Shown in pieces: positions 1 to 7,547 of a stretch of DNA of 64,000 bases. Location of the stretch: assembly GCF_003352915.1 (NCBI RefSeq), contig NZ_CP022314.1:1633172-1697171 (forward strand), read 5' to 3'. The translations under genes were made by a program, and so were the position numbers. This DNA is from Arthrobacter sp. PM3. GTDB lineage: Bacteria > Actinomycetota > Actinomycetes > Actinomycetales > Micrococcaceae. Position 1 is the first letter of the stretch, and each line of letters starts with the position of its first letter. The notes under the pieces were generated by a model. The model searched no databases, was not told the DNA's origin, and worked only from the letters and a program-made list of their open reading frames with translations.

Positions 1-1188
1 CAGGATATCGGCGCGCATCCCCGCCCTGAGGGCGCCAATCTCGTTGTCCAGGCCCAGGACACGGGCCGGCACCAGCGTCGCCGCCAGGACGGCGTCGACC
101 GGACTCACGCCGGCGGCGATCGTGGTGCGGACAACGTCCAGCAGGGTCGCCGTGCTGCCGGCAAGGGCGCCGTCGCTCTTCAGGGTGGCCACGCCGTCGC
201 GCACTACGACGTCGGAGGGGCCGAGCCCGTAGTCGCCGTCGGGCAGCCCGGTGGCCGCCATGGAGTCGGTCACCAGCGCGATGTTCGCGGCTCCGGCCAG
301 GCCGAACACCATCCGGACCGTCTCCGGGTCCAGGTGGACGCCGTCGCCGATCAGCTCGACTACAACCGTGCCGGCCGCCGCCAGCCGCAGGCACGCGCCG
401 GCCGGTCCGGGACTGCGGTGGTGCAGCGGCGGCATGCCGTTGAACAGATGCGTCACCGTGGGCCGGGCGTGCGGACCGAAACGGCCGCCCGCGGCAGCGC
501 CGCCGATGAGGTCCGCGACCTCGGTCAGTGATTCGGCCGTCAGGCGGGCATCGGCGTCGGTGTGGCCGAGCGACGGGGTGACGCCGTGGTCTGTGAGCAT
601 CCGGAGCAGGTCCGCGGCCCCCGGCAGTTCGGGAGCGTACGTCATGGTCCGCAGGGTCCCGCCGGCGGCGGCCAGCATGAGGCCGAGCAGTTCGGGATCC
701 GGGTCCCGGAGCCAGCGCGGATTCTGCGCACCGCAGCGGGCGGCGGAGAGGAAAGGCCCCTCGGCGTGCACGCCGGCGATCAGTCCCTCGGAGGCCAGGA
801 CTCTGAGGATGCGCAGGGACTGCACGAGGTCGTCGCCGGAGGCCGTGACCAGGCTTGCCAGCAGGCTGGTGGTTCCGCTCCGGTGCAGGAACTGCACAGC
901 CTCCCGGCAGGCCTGCTCATCTCCAGCGGGGAATCCGCCGCCGGCTGCGCCGTGGCAGTGCAGGTCGACCAGCCCGGGAAGAAGTGATGTGCCTGCCGGC
1001 AGCGGCAGCTCCTCCGCATCGGGGGTTTGTGAGGCGTCATAGCCGGCGGCGGGCCCCGCATAGGCGATCCGGCCGCCGGCCACCGCCACCACAGCTTCCC
1101 CGGTCCGGTCACCGTCGGTGAGGAGGGCGCCCCGCAGCACGTAGGCAGGCGCGGGGGCGGCGGCGCTGTCCCCGGGGGTTAGGGTCAT
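1..1188 (-). CDS. nagA: N-acetylglucosamine-6-phosphate deacetylase, partial (3' end outside window)
   Basis: Removes the acetyl group from N-acetylglucosamine-6-phosphate in the cytoplasm, feeding amino-sugar recycling and catabolism. The frame is open from the ATG at 1188 to the window edge (396 codons seen; the family is about 380-400 residues, so little is missing). Visible amidohydrolase motifs in order: LVDLHCHG with the metal-type HxH at residues 77/79, HAEGPF, GHTDA, HLFNGM, GDGVHL and LVTDSMAATG. All are typical of NagA, and together they place the substrate and metal sites. The upstream neighbour is a tiny membrane ORF on the same strand with an 85-base gap, so an operon is not evident. 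Identity is by motif recognition; the C-terminus is not visible. Confidence 0.93.
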   Translation of the reverse strand, partial: MTLTPGDSAAAPAPAYVLRGALLTDGDRTGEAVVAVAGGRIAYAGPAAGYDASQTPDAEELPLPAGTSLLPGLVDLHCHGAAGGGFPAGDEQACREAVQFLHRSGTTSLLASLVTASGDDLVQSLRILRVLASEGLIAGVHAEGPFLSAARCGAQNPRWLRDPDPELLGLMLAAAGGTLRTMTYAPELPGAADLLRMLTDHGVTPSLGHTDADARLTAESLTEVADLIGGAAAGGRFGPHARPTVTHLFNGMPPLHHRSPGPAGACLRLAAAGTVVVELIGDGVHLDPETVRMVFGLAGAANIALVTDSMAATGLPDGDYGLGPSDVVVRDGVATLKSDGALAGSTATLLDVVRTTIAAGVSPVDAVLAATLVPARVLGLDNEIGALRAGMRADIL

Positions 1189-1273
1189 GGTGTCCGGTTT
1201 CTGTACGGCCCGGCACTGCCGGGCGGGTACGGTCAAGCCTAGCGGTGCGGCCCCGGGCAGCGGCTGCGGAGTT

Positions 1274-1387
1274 TCAGCCGTTCTTCTTCCAGCGCTTGGG
1301 CCACCTGACGTTCATCAGCAAGAGCCCGAGCAGGAGCGAGTCGATCGTCATGATGGCTGCCAGGAGGTAGGCCCACCCGGCCATCAT
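1274..1387 (-). CDS. small single-pass membrane protein (37 aa as read)
   Basis: Reads as 37 residues: a short N-terminus, one hydrophobic helix (about residues 5-26, rich in Leu, Ala, Ile and Met) and a strongly basic tail ending WPKRWKKNG. The ATG at 1387 overlaps the stop of a 17-codon ORF (ATGA), so translation would be coupled to it. Alternatively the frame continues upstream as FQQPGDPAMMAGWAY, which looks like natural protein, and one extra T in the T3 run at 1410-1412 would join it to the well-placed start at 1437, giving a protein of about 54 residues. Function unknown; the basic tail would be cytoplasmic by the positive-inside rule. Confidence 0.5.
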   Translation of the reverse strand: MMAGWAYLLAAIMTIDSLLLGLLLMNVRWPKRWKKNG

Positions 1388-1437
1388 GGCCGGGTCGCCC
1401 GGCTGCTGGAAACGAGCGTGTTGACCGGAATGCCCAT
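1384..1437 (-). CDS. 17-codon leader ORF, or frameshifted start of the small membrane protein
   Basis: ATG at 1437 has a good ribosome binding site (AGGAG at 1448-1444, 6 nt spacing), but the frame stops after 17 codons at a TGA overlapping the ATG of the next small ORF. Either this is a coupled leader peptide, or it is the true N-terminus of a single protein of about 54 aa interrupted by a one-base deletion. The two readings cannot be separated from this sequence alone. Confidence 0.35.
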   Translation of the reverse strand: MGIPVNTLVSSSRATRP

Positions 1438-1727
1438 GACGATCTCCTGACGTGGTTCCCCCCAGTCACTCGATAGTCCACCCAGTGTGCCAGCCCCCCG
1501 CCGGTGTGGGAACCGCGCTCCTTCCCAGCCCAAGGTTTTCACAAGGAATGCCACTCGACGTTGAGAAGCGCCCGGCGGGTCCGGTGTCATGCGTCAGAAG
1601 ACGACGCGTCACATAAGCAACTCTGCTTCGGCTAGCGCAACTGCTGGAACGACGCCGTACAGCCGCCTTTAGCCGCGGAACTCGAGGCCCAGGGAGTTCA
1701 ATCTGAGAATAACGGATGAAAAAACCA

Positions 1728-1756
1728 TTGACTGTGTTGCGCGTCACGCCTAATCT
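1728..1756 (+). promoter_or_regulatory. predicted sigma-70-type promoter of the transporter/creatinase genes
   Basis: TTGACT at 1728-1733 and TAATCT at 1751-1756 are separated by exactly 17 bases. Transcription would start near 1763, about 45 bases before the ATG at 1809. The promoter position argues against an upstream in-frame start at 1716. Confidence 0.7.
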
Positions 1757-1758
1757 GA

Positions 1759-1784
1759 TGCAACAGCGTTGCAATCAATGCAAC
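1759..1784. promoter_or_regulatory. operator-like triple TGCAAC half-sites
   Basis: TGCAAC (1759-1764), GTTGCA (1768-1773) and TGCAAC (1779-1784) form two overlapping inverted repeats with 3- and 5-nt spacers. They lie across the predicted transcription start, where a bound repressor would block initiation. The IclR-type regulator at 4697 is the obvious candidate to bind here; that link is inference. Confidence 0.5.
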
Positions 1785-1808
1785 TCCAAAAATCGTTTTG
1801 GTGGACAC

Positions 1809-3233
1809 ATGAGTAACGAAACTTCCTCCCCTGCCACTCTTGCGGGGACGGACGGCCCGGAGTCCAATAGCGGGCATGGCAATACCCTCTCCGGAGAAGC
1901 GGCCGTGAGCGGCGGCGGGGTTCCGGCCGGCCAGGATGGACGCACTACCGGCGGCGCCGTCAGCCGGGACACCCGACGCCGGGTGGTCGCCGCCAGCTTC
2001 ATCGGCAACTTCGTCGAATGGTTTGACTACGCCGTCTACGGGTACCTTGCCGCTACCATCGCCGCGGTCTTCTTCCCCGAATCCAACCCGCAGACCGCGC
2101 TTTTGCTGACATTCGCCCTGTTCGCCATCTCGTTCCTGGTGCGGCCGATGGGCGGTTTCGTCTGGGGACACATCGGCGACCGGGTCGGGCGCAAGACCGC
2201 CCTGTCCCTGTCGATCCTGATCATGTCCGGGGCGACGTTCTGCATCGCCCTCATTCCCGGCTACAGCGCCATCGGCATCTGGGCGCCGGTCCTGCTCCTG
2301 CTGGTGCGCGTGGTCCAGGGTTTCTCCGCCTCGGGCGAATACGCCGGCGCCTCCGCCTTCCTGGTCGAGTACGCCCCGGCTAACAAGCGCGGCCTCTACG
2401 CCGCGGTGGTTCCGGCCAGCACCGCTGCAGGCCTGCTGCTCGGCTCCCTGCTCGCCGGCCTGCTGACCATCCTGCTCAGCTCCGAGGCGATGCACAGCTG
2501 GGGCTGGCGGCTGCCGTTCCTCCTGGCCGCCCCGATGGGCCTGATCGGACGGTACATCCGCACCAAGCTCGAGGACACCCCGGTGTTCCGCGAAATGGCA
2601 CAGGAAGAGCACGCCGTCAAGGCGCCGGTATCCAGCCTGTTCCGCAACCACTGGAGGCTGCTGCTGAAGGCCGTCGGAGCCGTGCTGCTCAACGCCGTCG
2701 GTTTCTACGTGATCCTCAGCTACATGCCCACGTACCTGTCCGCGGAACTGGGCCTCGGCGCGGCTGAATCCTTCCTCGCCACCACCATCGCGCTGGTGAC
2801 GTACATCGGGTTCATCTTCCTAACCGGAATGCTCTCGGACCGCTACGGCCGCAAGAAGGTCCTCATCTCAGCATCCCTGAGCTTCATGGTCCTGACCGTG
2901 CCCGCCTTCGCCCTGCTGGACACCGGGAACTTCCTCGTGATCGTTCTGGTCCAGATCCTGCTGGGCGGCATGCTCACGCTCAACGACGGCACGCTCCCGA
3001 GCTTCCTTGCCGAAATGTTCCCCACCCGCGTCCGCTACAGCGGCTTCGCCGTCAGCTTCAATCTCTCCAACGCGCTCTTCGGCGGCACGGCGCCCTTCAT
3101 GGCGACCCTCCTGATCGCCGCCACGGCCAACGACCTCGCCCCGGCCTGGTACCTGGCCGGCGCCGCCGCCGTCTCCCTGGTCGCCGTCGTGCTCTCCCGC
3201 GAAACCAGCCGGGAACCGCTGAGTCACGACTAA
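1809..3233 (+). CDS. MFS transporter, metabolite:H+ symporter (MHS) family
   Basis: Inner-membrane proton-coupled solute importer of 474 residues. A polar, probably disordered N-terminus of about 60 residues precedes the first helix. The family-typical stretch NFVEWFDYAVYGYLA begins near residue 67, the MFS loop motif GDRVGRK lies near residue 123, and GRYIRTKLEDTPVF is found mid-protein. These resemble ProP/KgtP-type carriers. Start chosen at 1809 (GGTGG 5-6 nt upstream) because a promoter and operator occupy the in-frame extension back to 1716. Creatinase begins 109 bases downstream, so creatine or sarcosine is the likely cargo (inferred from context). The stop region is duplicated in short tandem repeats. 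Confidence 0.88.
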   Translation: MSNETSSPATLAGTDGPESNSGHGNTLSGEAAVSGGGVPAGQDGRTTGGAVSRDTRRRVVAASFIGNFVEWFDYAVYGYLAATIAAVFFPESNPQTALLLTFALFAISFLVRPMGGFVWGHIGDRVGRKTALSLSILIMSGATFCIALIPGYSAIGIWAPVLLLLVRVVQGFSASGEYAGASAFLVEYAPANKRGLYAAVVPASTAAGLLLGSLLAGLLTILLSSEAMHSWGWRLPFLLAAPMGLIGRYIRTKLEDTPVFREMAQEEHAVKAPVSSLFRNHWRLLLKAVGAVLLNAVGFYVILSYMPTYLSAELGLGAAESFLATTIALVTYIGFIFLTGMLSDRYGRKKVLISASLSFMVLTVPAFALLDTGNFLVIVLVQILLGGMLTLNDGTLPSFLAEMFPTRVRYSGFAVSFNLSNALFGGTAPFMATLLIAATANDLAPAWYLAGAAAVSLVAVVLSRETSREPLSHD

Positions 3234-3290
3234 CCCGGCGGCACGACTAGACGGCGCCACGACTAGACGGCGCCACGACTGACCGGCGCC
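3225..3290. repeat. tandem 16-17 bp repeat starting at the transporter stop codon
   Basis: CACGACT occurs at 3225, 3242, 3258 and 3274, each followed by a stop triplet (TAA, TAG, TAG, TGA) and a cggcg block. The first copy holds the real stop of the transporter gene. This looks like slippage duplication of the gene end. Confidence 0.75.
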
Positions 3291-3342
3291 GGCCCCCCAT
3301 CTTTCCCTCCACAGAACAACACTGCAGAAAGGCACCACCAGC

Positions 3343-4599
3343 ATGACCATCACCACTTCTGACAACGCTTCCTCCGTCGCCGAACTGGAGCGCCTCAAGG
3401 TCCTCAACAACGGCCAGAAGGTCAGCCTGACCTTCTCCGACGCCGAATTTGAGCGCCGGCTCGCCGGGCTGCGCCGGATCATGGCAGAGAAGGACCTGGA
3501 CGCCGTCGTCCTGACCAGCTACCACTCCATCAAGTACTACTCCGACTTCCTGTTCACCTACTTCGGCCGTTCCTACGGCATGGTGGTCACCAAGGACGAC
3601 ACCGTCACCATCACCGCCAACATCGACGCCGGCATGCCCTGGCGCCGCAGCTACGGCGACAACCTGGTGTACACCGACTGGCGCCGCGACAACTACATCC
3701 ACGCCATCCAGGAGACCCTGCGCACCCGCGGCATCAACCCGCGCCGGCTCGGCGTCGAAGACGATTCGCTGCCGCTGGACAACCGGAACAAGATCCAGGC
3801 GGCCTTCCCCTCCGCCACGCTCGTGGACGTGGCCCAGGCGGCCATGCGCCAGCGGATGATCAAGTCTGCCGAGGAAATCGAAGTCATCAAGCACGGCGCC
3901 CGGATCGGCGACCTCGGCGGCGAGGCCATCCGCAACGCCATCACCGCCGGCATCACCGAATACGAGGTCGCCCTGATCGGCACCGAGGCCATGGTGCACG
4001 AGATCGCCCGGACCTTCCCGGACTCGGAAATCCGTGACACGTGGGTCTGGTTCCAGTCCGGCATCAACACCGACGGCGCCCACAACTGGGCCACCACGCG
4101 GAAAATCCAGGAACACGACATCCTGTCCCTGAACTGCTTCCCGATGACCTCCGGCTACTACACCGCCCTGGAACGCACCCTGTTCTACGGCGAACCGGAC
4201 GCCCGCTCCCTCGAGCTGTGGAACATCAACGTGGAGGTCCACAAGCGCGGCCTGGAACTCATCAAGCCGGGAGCGGTCTGCAAGGACATCGCCGCCGAGC
4301 TGAACGAGATCTACGTCAGCCACGGACTGCTCGCCAACCGGACCTTCGGCTACGGGCACTCCTTCGGCGTCCTGAGCCACTACTACGGCCGGGAAGCCGG
4401 GCTGGAACTCCGCGAGGACATCGACACCGTGCTGGAGCCGGGCATGGTGGTCTCCATGGAGCCCATGATCACGGTCCTGGACGGCCAGCCCGGCGCCGGC
4501 GGCTACCGCGAGCACGACATCCTGGTGGTCGGTGAGGACGGCGCCGAGAACATCACCAAGTTCCCGTTCGGCCCGGAATACAACATCGTGGGCGCCTAA
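3343..4599 (+). CDS. creatinase (creatine amidinohydrolase)
   Basis: Hydrolyses creatine to sarcosine and urea in the cytoplasm. The 418 residues follow the Pseudomonas putida creatinase closely throughout: TSYHSIKYYSDF, ANIDAGMPWRR, IKSAEE, FQSGINTDGAHN (about 237-248), LNCFPMTSGYYTALERTLF, GYGHSFGVLSHYYGREAGL, EPGMVVSMEPM and ENITKFPFGPEYNI. His247 in GAHN appears to match the catalytic His232 of the P. putida enzyme. This is the pita-bread fold of M24 peptidases, but creatinases need no metal. AGAAAGG lies upstream of the ATG. The transporter precedes it and a strong terminator plus an IclR gene follow it. No sarcosine oxidase or urease gene is in the window. Confidence 0.93.
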   Translation: MTITTSDNASSVAELERLKVLNNGQKVSLTFSDAEFERRLAGLRRIMAEKDLDAVVLTSYHSIKYYSDFLFTYFGRSYGMVVTKDDTVTITANIDAGMPWRRSYGDNLVYTDWRRDNYIHAIQETLRTRGINPRRLGVEDDSLPLDNRNKIQAAFPSATLVDVAQAAMRQRMIKSAEEIEVIKHGARIGDLGGEAIRNAITAGITEYEVALIGTEAMVHEIARTFPDSEIRDTWVWFQSGINTDGAHNWATTRKIQEHDILSLNCFPMTSGYYTALERTLFYGEPDARSLELWNINVEVHKRGLELIKPGAVCKDIAAELNEIYVSHGLLANRTFGYGHSFGVLSHYYGREAGLELREDIDTVLEPGMVVSMEPMITVLDGQPGAGGYREHDILVVGEDGAENITKFPFGPEYNIVGA

Positions 4600-4633
4600 C
4601 CCTCCCGCGACCGGCTTCCCCGACCCCGCAAAG

Positions 4634-4666
4634 AAGCGGCGCCACGTCCACCGTGGCGCCGCTTTT
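4634..4666 (+). terminator. intrinsic terminator after creatinase
   Basis: Perfect 13-bp GC-rich stem (arms 4634-4646 and 4652-4664) with a 5-nt loop, ending in TTTT. It lies 35 bases after the creatinase stop and separates that gene from the IclR regulator. Confidence 0.88.
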
Positions 4667-4696
4667 CGGTCCCCATGCAGCATGATGGAAGACACC

Positions 4697-5509
4697 ATGA
4701 CCCCAGCAGAATCTCCCGAGACCACCGGAAACGGCGACACCAAGGGCGCCTCGGTGATCGTCAACGCCATCGCAGTGCTGCGAACGTTCAGCGCCGACGA
4801 GCCGCTGCTCGGGGTCACCGAGATCGCGAACCGGGTGGGCCTGCACAAGAGCACCGTGTCGCGGATCCTGGCCACCTTCGAACAGGAAAACCTGGTGGAA
4901 CGGGACCCGGAAACGCGCCGCTTCCGGCTGGGGCTCGGGCTGATCGCCGTCGCCGGGCCGCTGCTGGCCGAACTCGAGGAACGGCGGGTGGCCTACCCGG
5001 TGCTGCGCGAACTCGCCGAACAGACCGGCGAAACGAGCGCCCTCATGGTGTGGAACGGCGGCGAGTCGATGTGCGTGGAGCAGATCGCCAGCCACCACCA
5101 GATCAAGCACAGCACCCCGCTGGGCGCCCGGTACACGGACGCCATGAGCGCCTCCGTGCAGGTCTTCCTTTCCGCCCAGCCTGCCGAACGGGTCCAGGCA
5201 CTCCTGCGCAGCGGAGCGATCAGCTATCCGGGACTCGACGATGCCGGCCTGGAGGGATACCAGGTAAAGCTCACCGATGTGGCGGCCCGCGGCTGGGCCA
5301 TCAACTACGGTGAATCCTCGATCGACGAAGTGGGCGTCGCCGCCCCCGTCTACGACCACCGCGGCGACATCGCGGCCGCGGTCCTGATCTCGGCCCCCCG
5401 GTTCCGCGTCTCGCGGGAACGGCTGCAGAGCCTGGGCGAAGCCTGCGCCGCGGCGGCGTACAAGGTCACCACACGCCTGGGCGGGCGCGCCGTCCCGGGC
5501 AAGGACTGA
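4697..5509 (+). CDS. IclR-family transcriptional regulator
   Basis: DNA-binding regulator of 270 residues. The N-terminal winged helix (about 22-75) contains EIANRVGLHKSTVSRILATF, followed by a C-terminal IclR effector domain with the usual features: THHQ-like region, ALVWN equivalent ALMVWNGG, GARYTDAMSAS and the tail PVYDHRGDIAAAVLISAP. ATG at 4697 is preferred (GGAAG about 7 nt upstream) over ATGs at 4682 and 4685. The gene lies just downstream of creatinase behind a terminator, so it has its own promoter, and it is the natural candidate regulator of the creatine genes. Ligand unknown. Confidence 0.88.
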   Translation: MTPAESPETTGNGDTKGASVIVNAIAVLRTFSADEPLLGVTEIANRVGLHKSTVSRILATFEQENLVERDPETRRFRLGLGLIAVAGPLLAELEERRVAYPVLRELAEQTGETSALMVWNGGESMCVEQIASHHQIKHSTPLGARYTDAMSASVQVFLSAQPAERVQALLRSGAISYPGLDDAGLEGYQVKLTDVAARGWAINYGESSIDEVGVAAPVYDHRGDIAAAVLISAPRFRVSRERLQSLGEACAAAAYKVTTRLGGRAVPGKD

Positions 5510-5636
5510 CTCTCCGGGCAGACGCGCCCGGCGGGCAAACTTCCGGCTCAGTTTTCTGCGCCGGTGCGGCGTGCCGCCGGCCGGTGCCGTGCAAGACTGT
5601 TCAGAAGTCGTACACCCCGAGCCCGGAGGTTTATTG

Positions 5637-5858
5637 ATGTCGCTGTATCAGCCGGAACCTGTCGAGATCTCCACGCGGATGCGCCCGGGGGAGTGGACGG
5701 AACGCACTCTCGAGGCGTTGATCGCGAGCTACCGCGACAAACTGCAGGCCATGGGCGCCACCGCCGCCGAAATCGACGTCGTCACTCACCGCGACGATCG
5801 CGGCGGCGTCAGCGTGGTGGCCACCTGGATCAAGTCCGACGACGAGACCGCACCCTAG
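5637..5858 (+). CDS. small hypothetical protein (73 aa)
   Basis: Preceded by CGGAGG at good distance from the ATG at 5637. The protein MSLYQPEPVEISTRMRPGEW... is soluble, with one predicted amphipathic helix (TLEALIASYRDKLQAMGATA) and a beta-like C-terminus, VSVVATWIKSDDE. No signal peptide or known motif was recognised. It converges with the PucR gene, with 31 bases between the stops. Confidence 0.7.
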   Translation: MSLYQPEPVEISTRMRPGEWTERTLEALIASYRDKLQAMGATAAEIDVVTHRDDRGGVSVVATWIKSDDETAP

Positions 5859-5889
5859 GCTTCACAGCGCCCCTACCCGTCGCCGGCAT

Positions 5890-7437
5890 CTAACCGTCAC
5901 TGAGCCGCGCCAGCCGGGTCGCCAGGTGCAGCGCCGCCAGCCTGCCTGTGCCCCGGGGATCGCCCCCGCACAGGTCGAAAATCCGCTGCAGCCGCTGATG
6001 CATCGACTGCCGCTCCACATGCAGCTCCCTGGCCGCCTGGGCGGTGTTGCAGCCGGAATCCAGCCATGCCGCCAGGGTGCCGAGCAGCCGGGAACTGCGT
6101 TGCGCATCATGGTCCAGGAGGGCGCCCAGCTGCTGGCGCACGAAGTTGCGCCGCTGCCCGGCGTCGAGGCTTCCGACGGCGAGGCGTTCGACGGCGAACA
6201 CCTCGGCATCGATCACCGAACCGTGCCGGCCGGCGGAGTCCGCCGGCGCGTATCCCGGCGCGTCCGCCAGATCCAGGGTGAGCCTGGCCTCGGACAGGGA
6301 CCATGGCGCCTCCGGGATGCCGGCCGCCGGCGGGCCGACGGCAACCAGCGCGTCCGCCAGGGCCGGAAGCGCCCGCAATCCGGCCAGGAGCGCGTGCCGG
6401 CTTTCGCGGGAGCCCTCGGCGGGAAGGACAGCCAACGCGAGCAGCTCGGCGTTGTCCACATAGGTGGCACTGGGCTGCGCCCCCCGGGACAGGAGCTGCT
6501 CCACGGGTGTCCGGAGTTGCTGGAGCATGTCGGCCCGGACAATGACGGCCACGATCGGATTCCCCGGCGGAATCCCGGCGGCGGACGCCAGCTGCTGGAG
6601 CCGCCAGGCCTGGCTGCCGGAATCAACCGCGCGCAGCAGGGCCGCGCCGGCAACTTCCTTCAGACCGGGCGACATCCGCTGCAGCAGGGCCAGCGCCAGG
6701 ATGTCCACCGAGCGGTTTCCGGCCGTGCGGGCCAGGTTTTCGTCTTCCTCCACCGGCACCCGGAGCAATAGCTGCGCCGCAAGGATGCCGCGGATCGGTA
6801 CGTCGATGCGGATCAGCCGCGCCTGCTCCTCGGGTCCCAAGGCTGAACCGGCGTCCGCCGCCCCGGCATTCCCCGGGGCTGCGCTGCCCAGAGTCACGCC
6901 TGCCACCGACGTTAGCGTCACCTCAGCATGGGTGATGCCGGCCAGCACGGCCAGGATCCGGTCCAGCCCGCCGCCGTGCGCCAGCTCGACGGCCATCGCG
7001 TGGCTGGCCTCGTCGGCCCGCCGCAACTGCGACACCGAATCGCTGACCAGCATCGAGTTGATGGCTTGTGTCACGCCGACGAACGGGACCACGCCGCGCA
7101 GTTCGATCAGCGGCAGCCCCGCGGCCTCGGCGGCCGCCACCATGGAGGACGGAAGCGACGGCAGTGCCGCCCCGGTTTCGACGGCGACAGCGGCCACGCC
7201 CCGCTCTGCCAGCTGGCGGATGTAACTGATCCGGCGCTCGTCCGAGGCGAGGGCGAGGGCTTCCCCGCCGGTCAGCAAGAGCTCCCCGCCGGCCAGCAGG
7301 GGAGCGATGTCGATGATCTCGCTGGAGTGGATCCACCGCAGCTGCGCGCGTGCGGCGGCCCGGGCTCCGGCCCGGATGATGGGATCGGCGGCCGCCAGGG
7401 TCGGATGCTTCAAGGCGTCCTCAAGATGAATGGACAT
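5890..7437 (-). CDS. PucR-family transcriptional regulator
   Basis: 515 residues with the family architecture: an N-terminal PucR sensor domain (about 8-125, from LEDALKHPTLAAADPII), a variable middle, and a C-terminal helix-turn-helix with HVERQSMHQRLQRIFDLCG followed by RLAALHLATRLARL. Such proteins control purine or other nitrogen catabolism and usually activate divergent transport and enzyme genes. Start ATG at 7437 has GGAG 6-7 nt upstream. It is transcribed away from an NCS1 permease across a 110-bp AT-richer gap, so it probably controls that operon. Confidence 0.87.
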   Translation of the reverse strand: MSIHLEDALKHPTLAAADPIIRAGARAAARAQLRWIHSSEIIDIAPLLAGGELLLTGGEALALASDERRISYIRQLAERGVAAVAVETGAALPSLPSSMVAAAEAAGLPLIELRGVVPFVGVTQAINSMLVSDSVSQLRRADEASHAMAVELAHGGGLDRILAVLAGITHAEVTLTSVAGVTLGSAAPGNAGAADAGSALGPEEQARLIRIDVPIRGILAAQLLLRVPVEEDENLARTAGNRSVDILALALLQRMSPGLKEVAGAALLRAVDSGSQAWRLQQLASAAGIPPGNPIVAVIVRADMLQQLRTPVEQLLSRGAQPSATYVDNAELLALAVLPAEGSRESRHALLAGLRALPALADALVAVGPPAAGIPEAPWSLSEARLTLDLADAPGYAPADSAGRHGSVIDAEVFAVERLAVGSLDAGQRRNFVRQQLGALLDHDAQRSSRLLGTLAAWLDSGCNTAQAARELHVERQSMHQRLQRIFDLCGGDPRGTGRLAALHLATRLARLSDG

Positions 7438-7547
7438 TACACTCCGTCGTCTCGAACTACTTTTGTTTAGACACATTGTATATAGTCGGATGTGGCGTGT
7501 GACACATAATCTTGAGGCATCCCACACACCCCCCTCGGAGGCTCCAA
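7438..7547. promoter_or_regulatory. divergent promoter region between pucR-like gene and NCS1 permease
   Basis: The only notably AT-rich stretch nearby, with TTTGTTTAGACACATTG and TATATAG blocks around 7460-7490, a CATAAT -10-like box near 7505, and repeated GTGTGACACA/GACACA words. It must hold both promoters and probably the PucR-type operator; exact elements are not assigned. Confidence 0.5.

Noticed and set aside
1716..1808. In-frame upstream ATG extending the MHS transporter by 31 residues
   Set aside because: The stretch holds a TTGACT-N17-TAATCT promoter and operator-like repeats, and the extension is unlike the family N-terminus.
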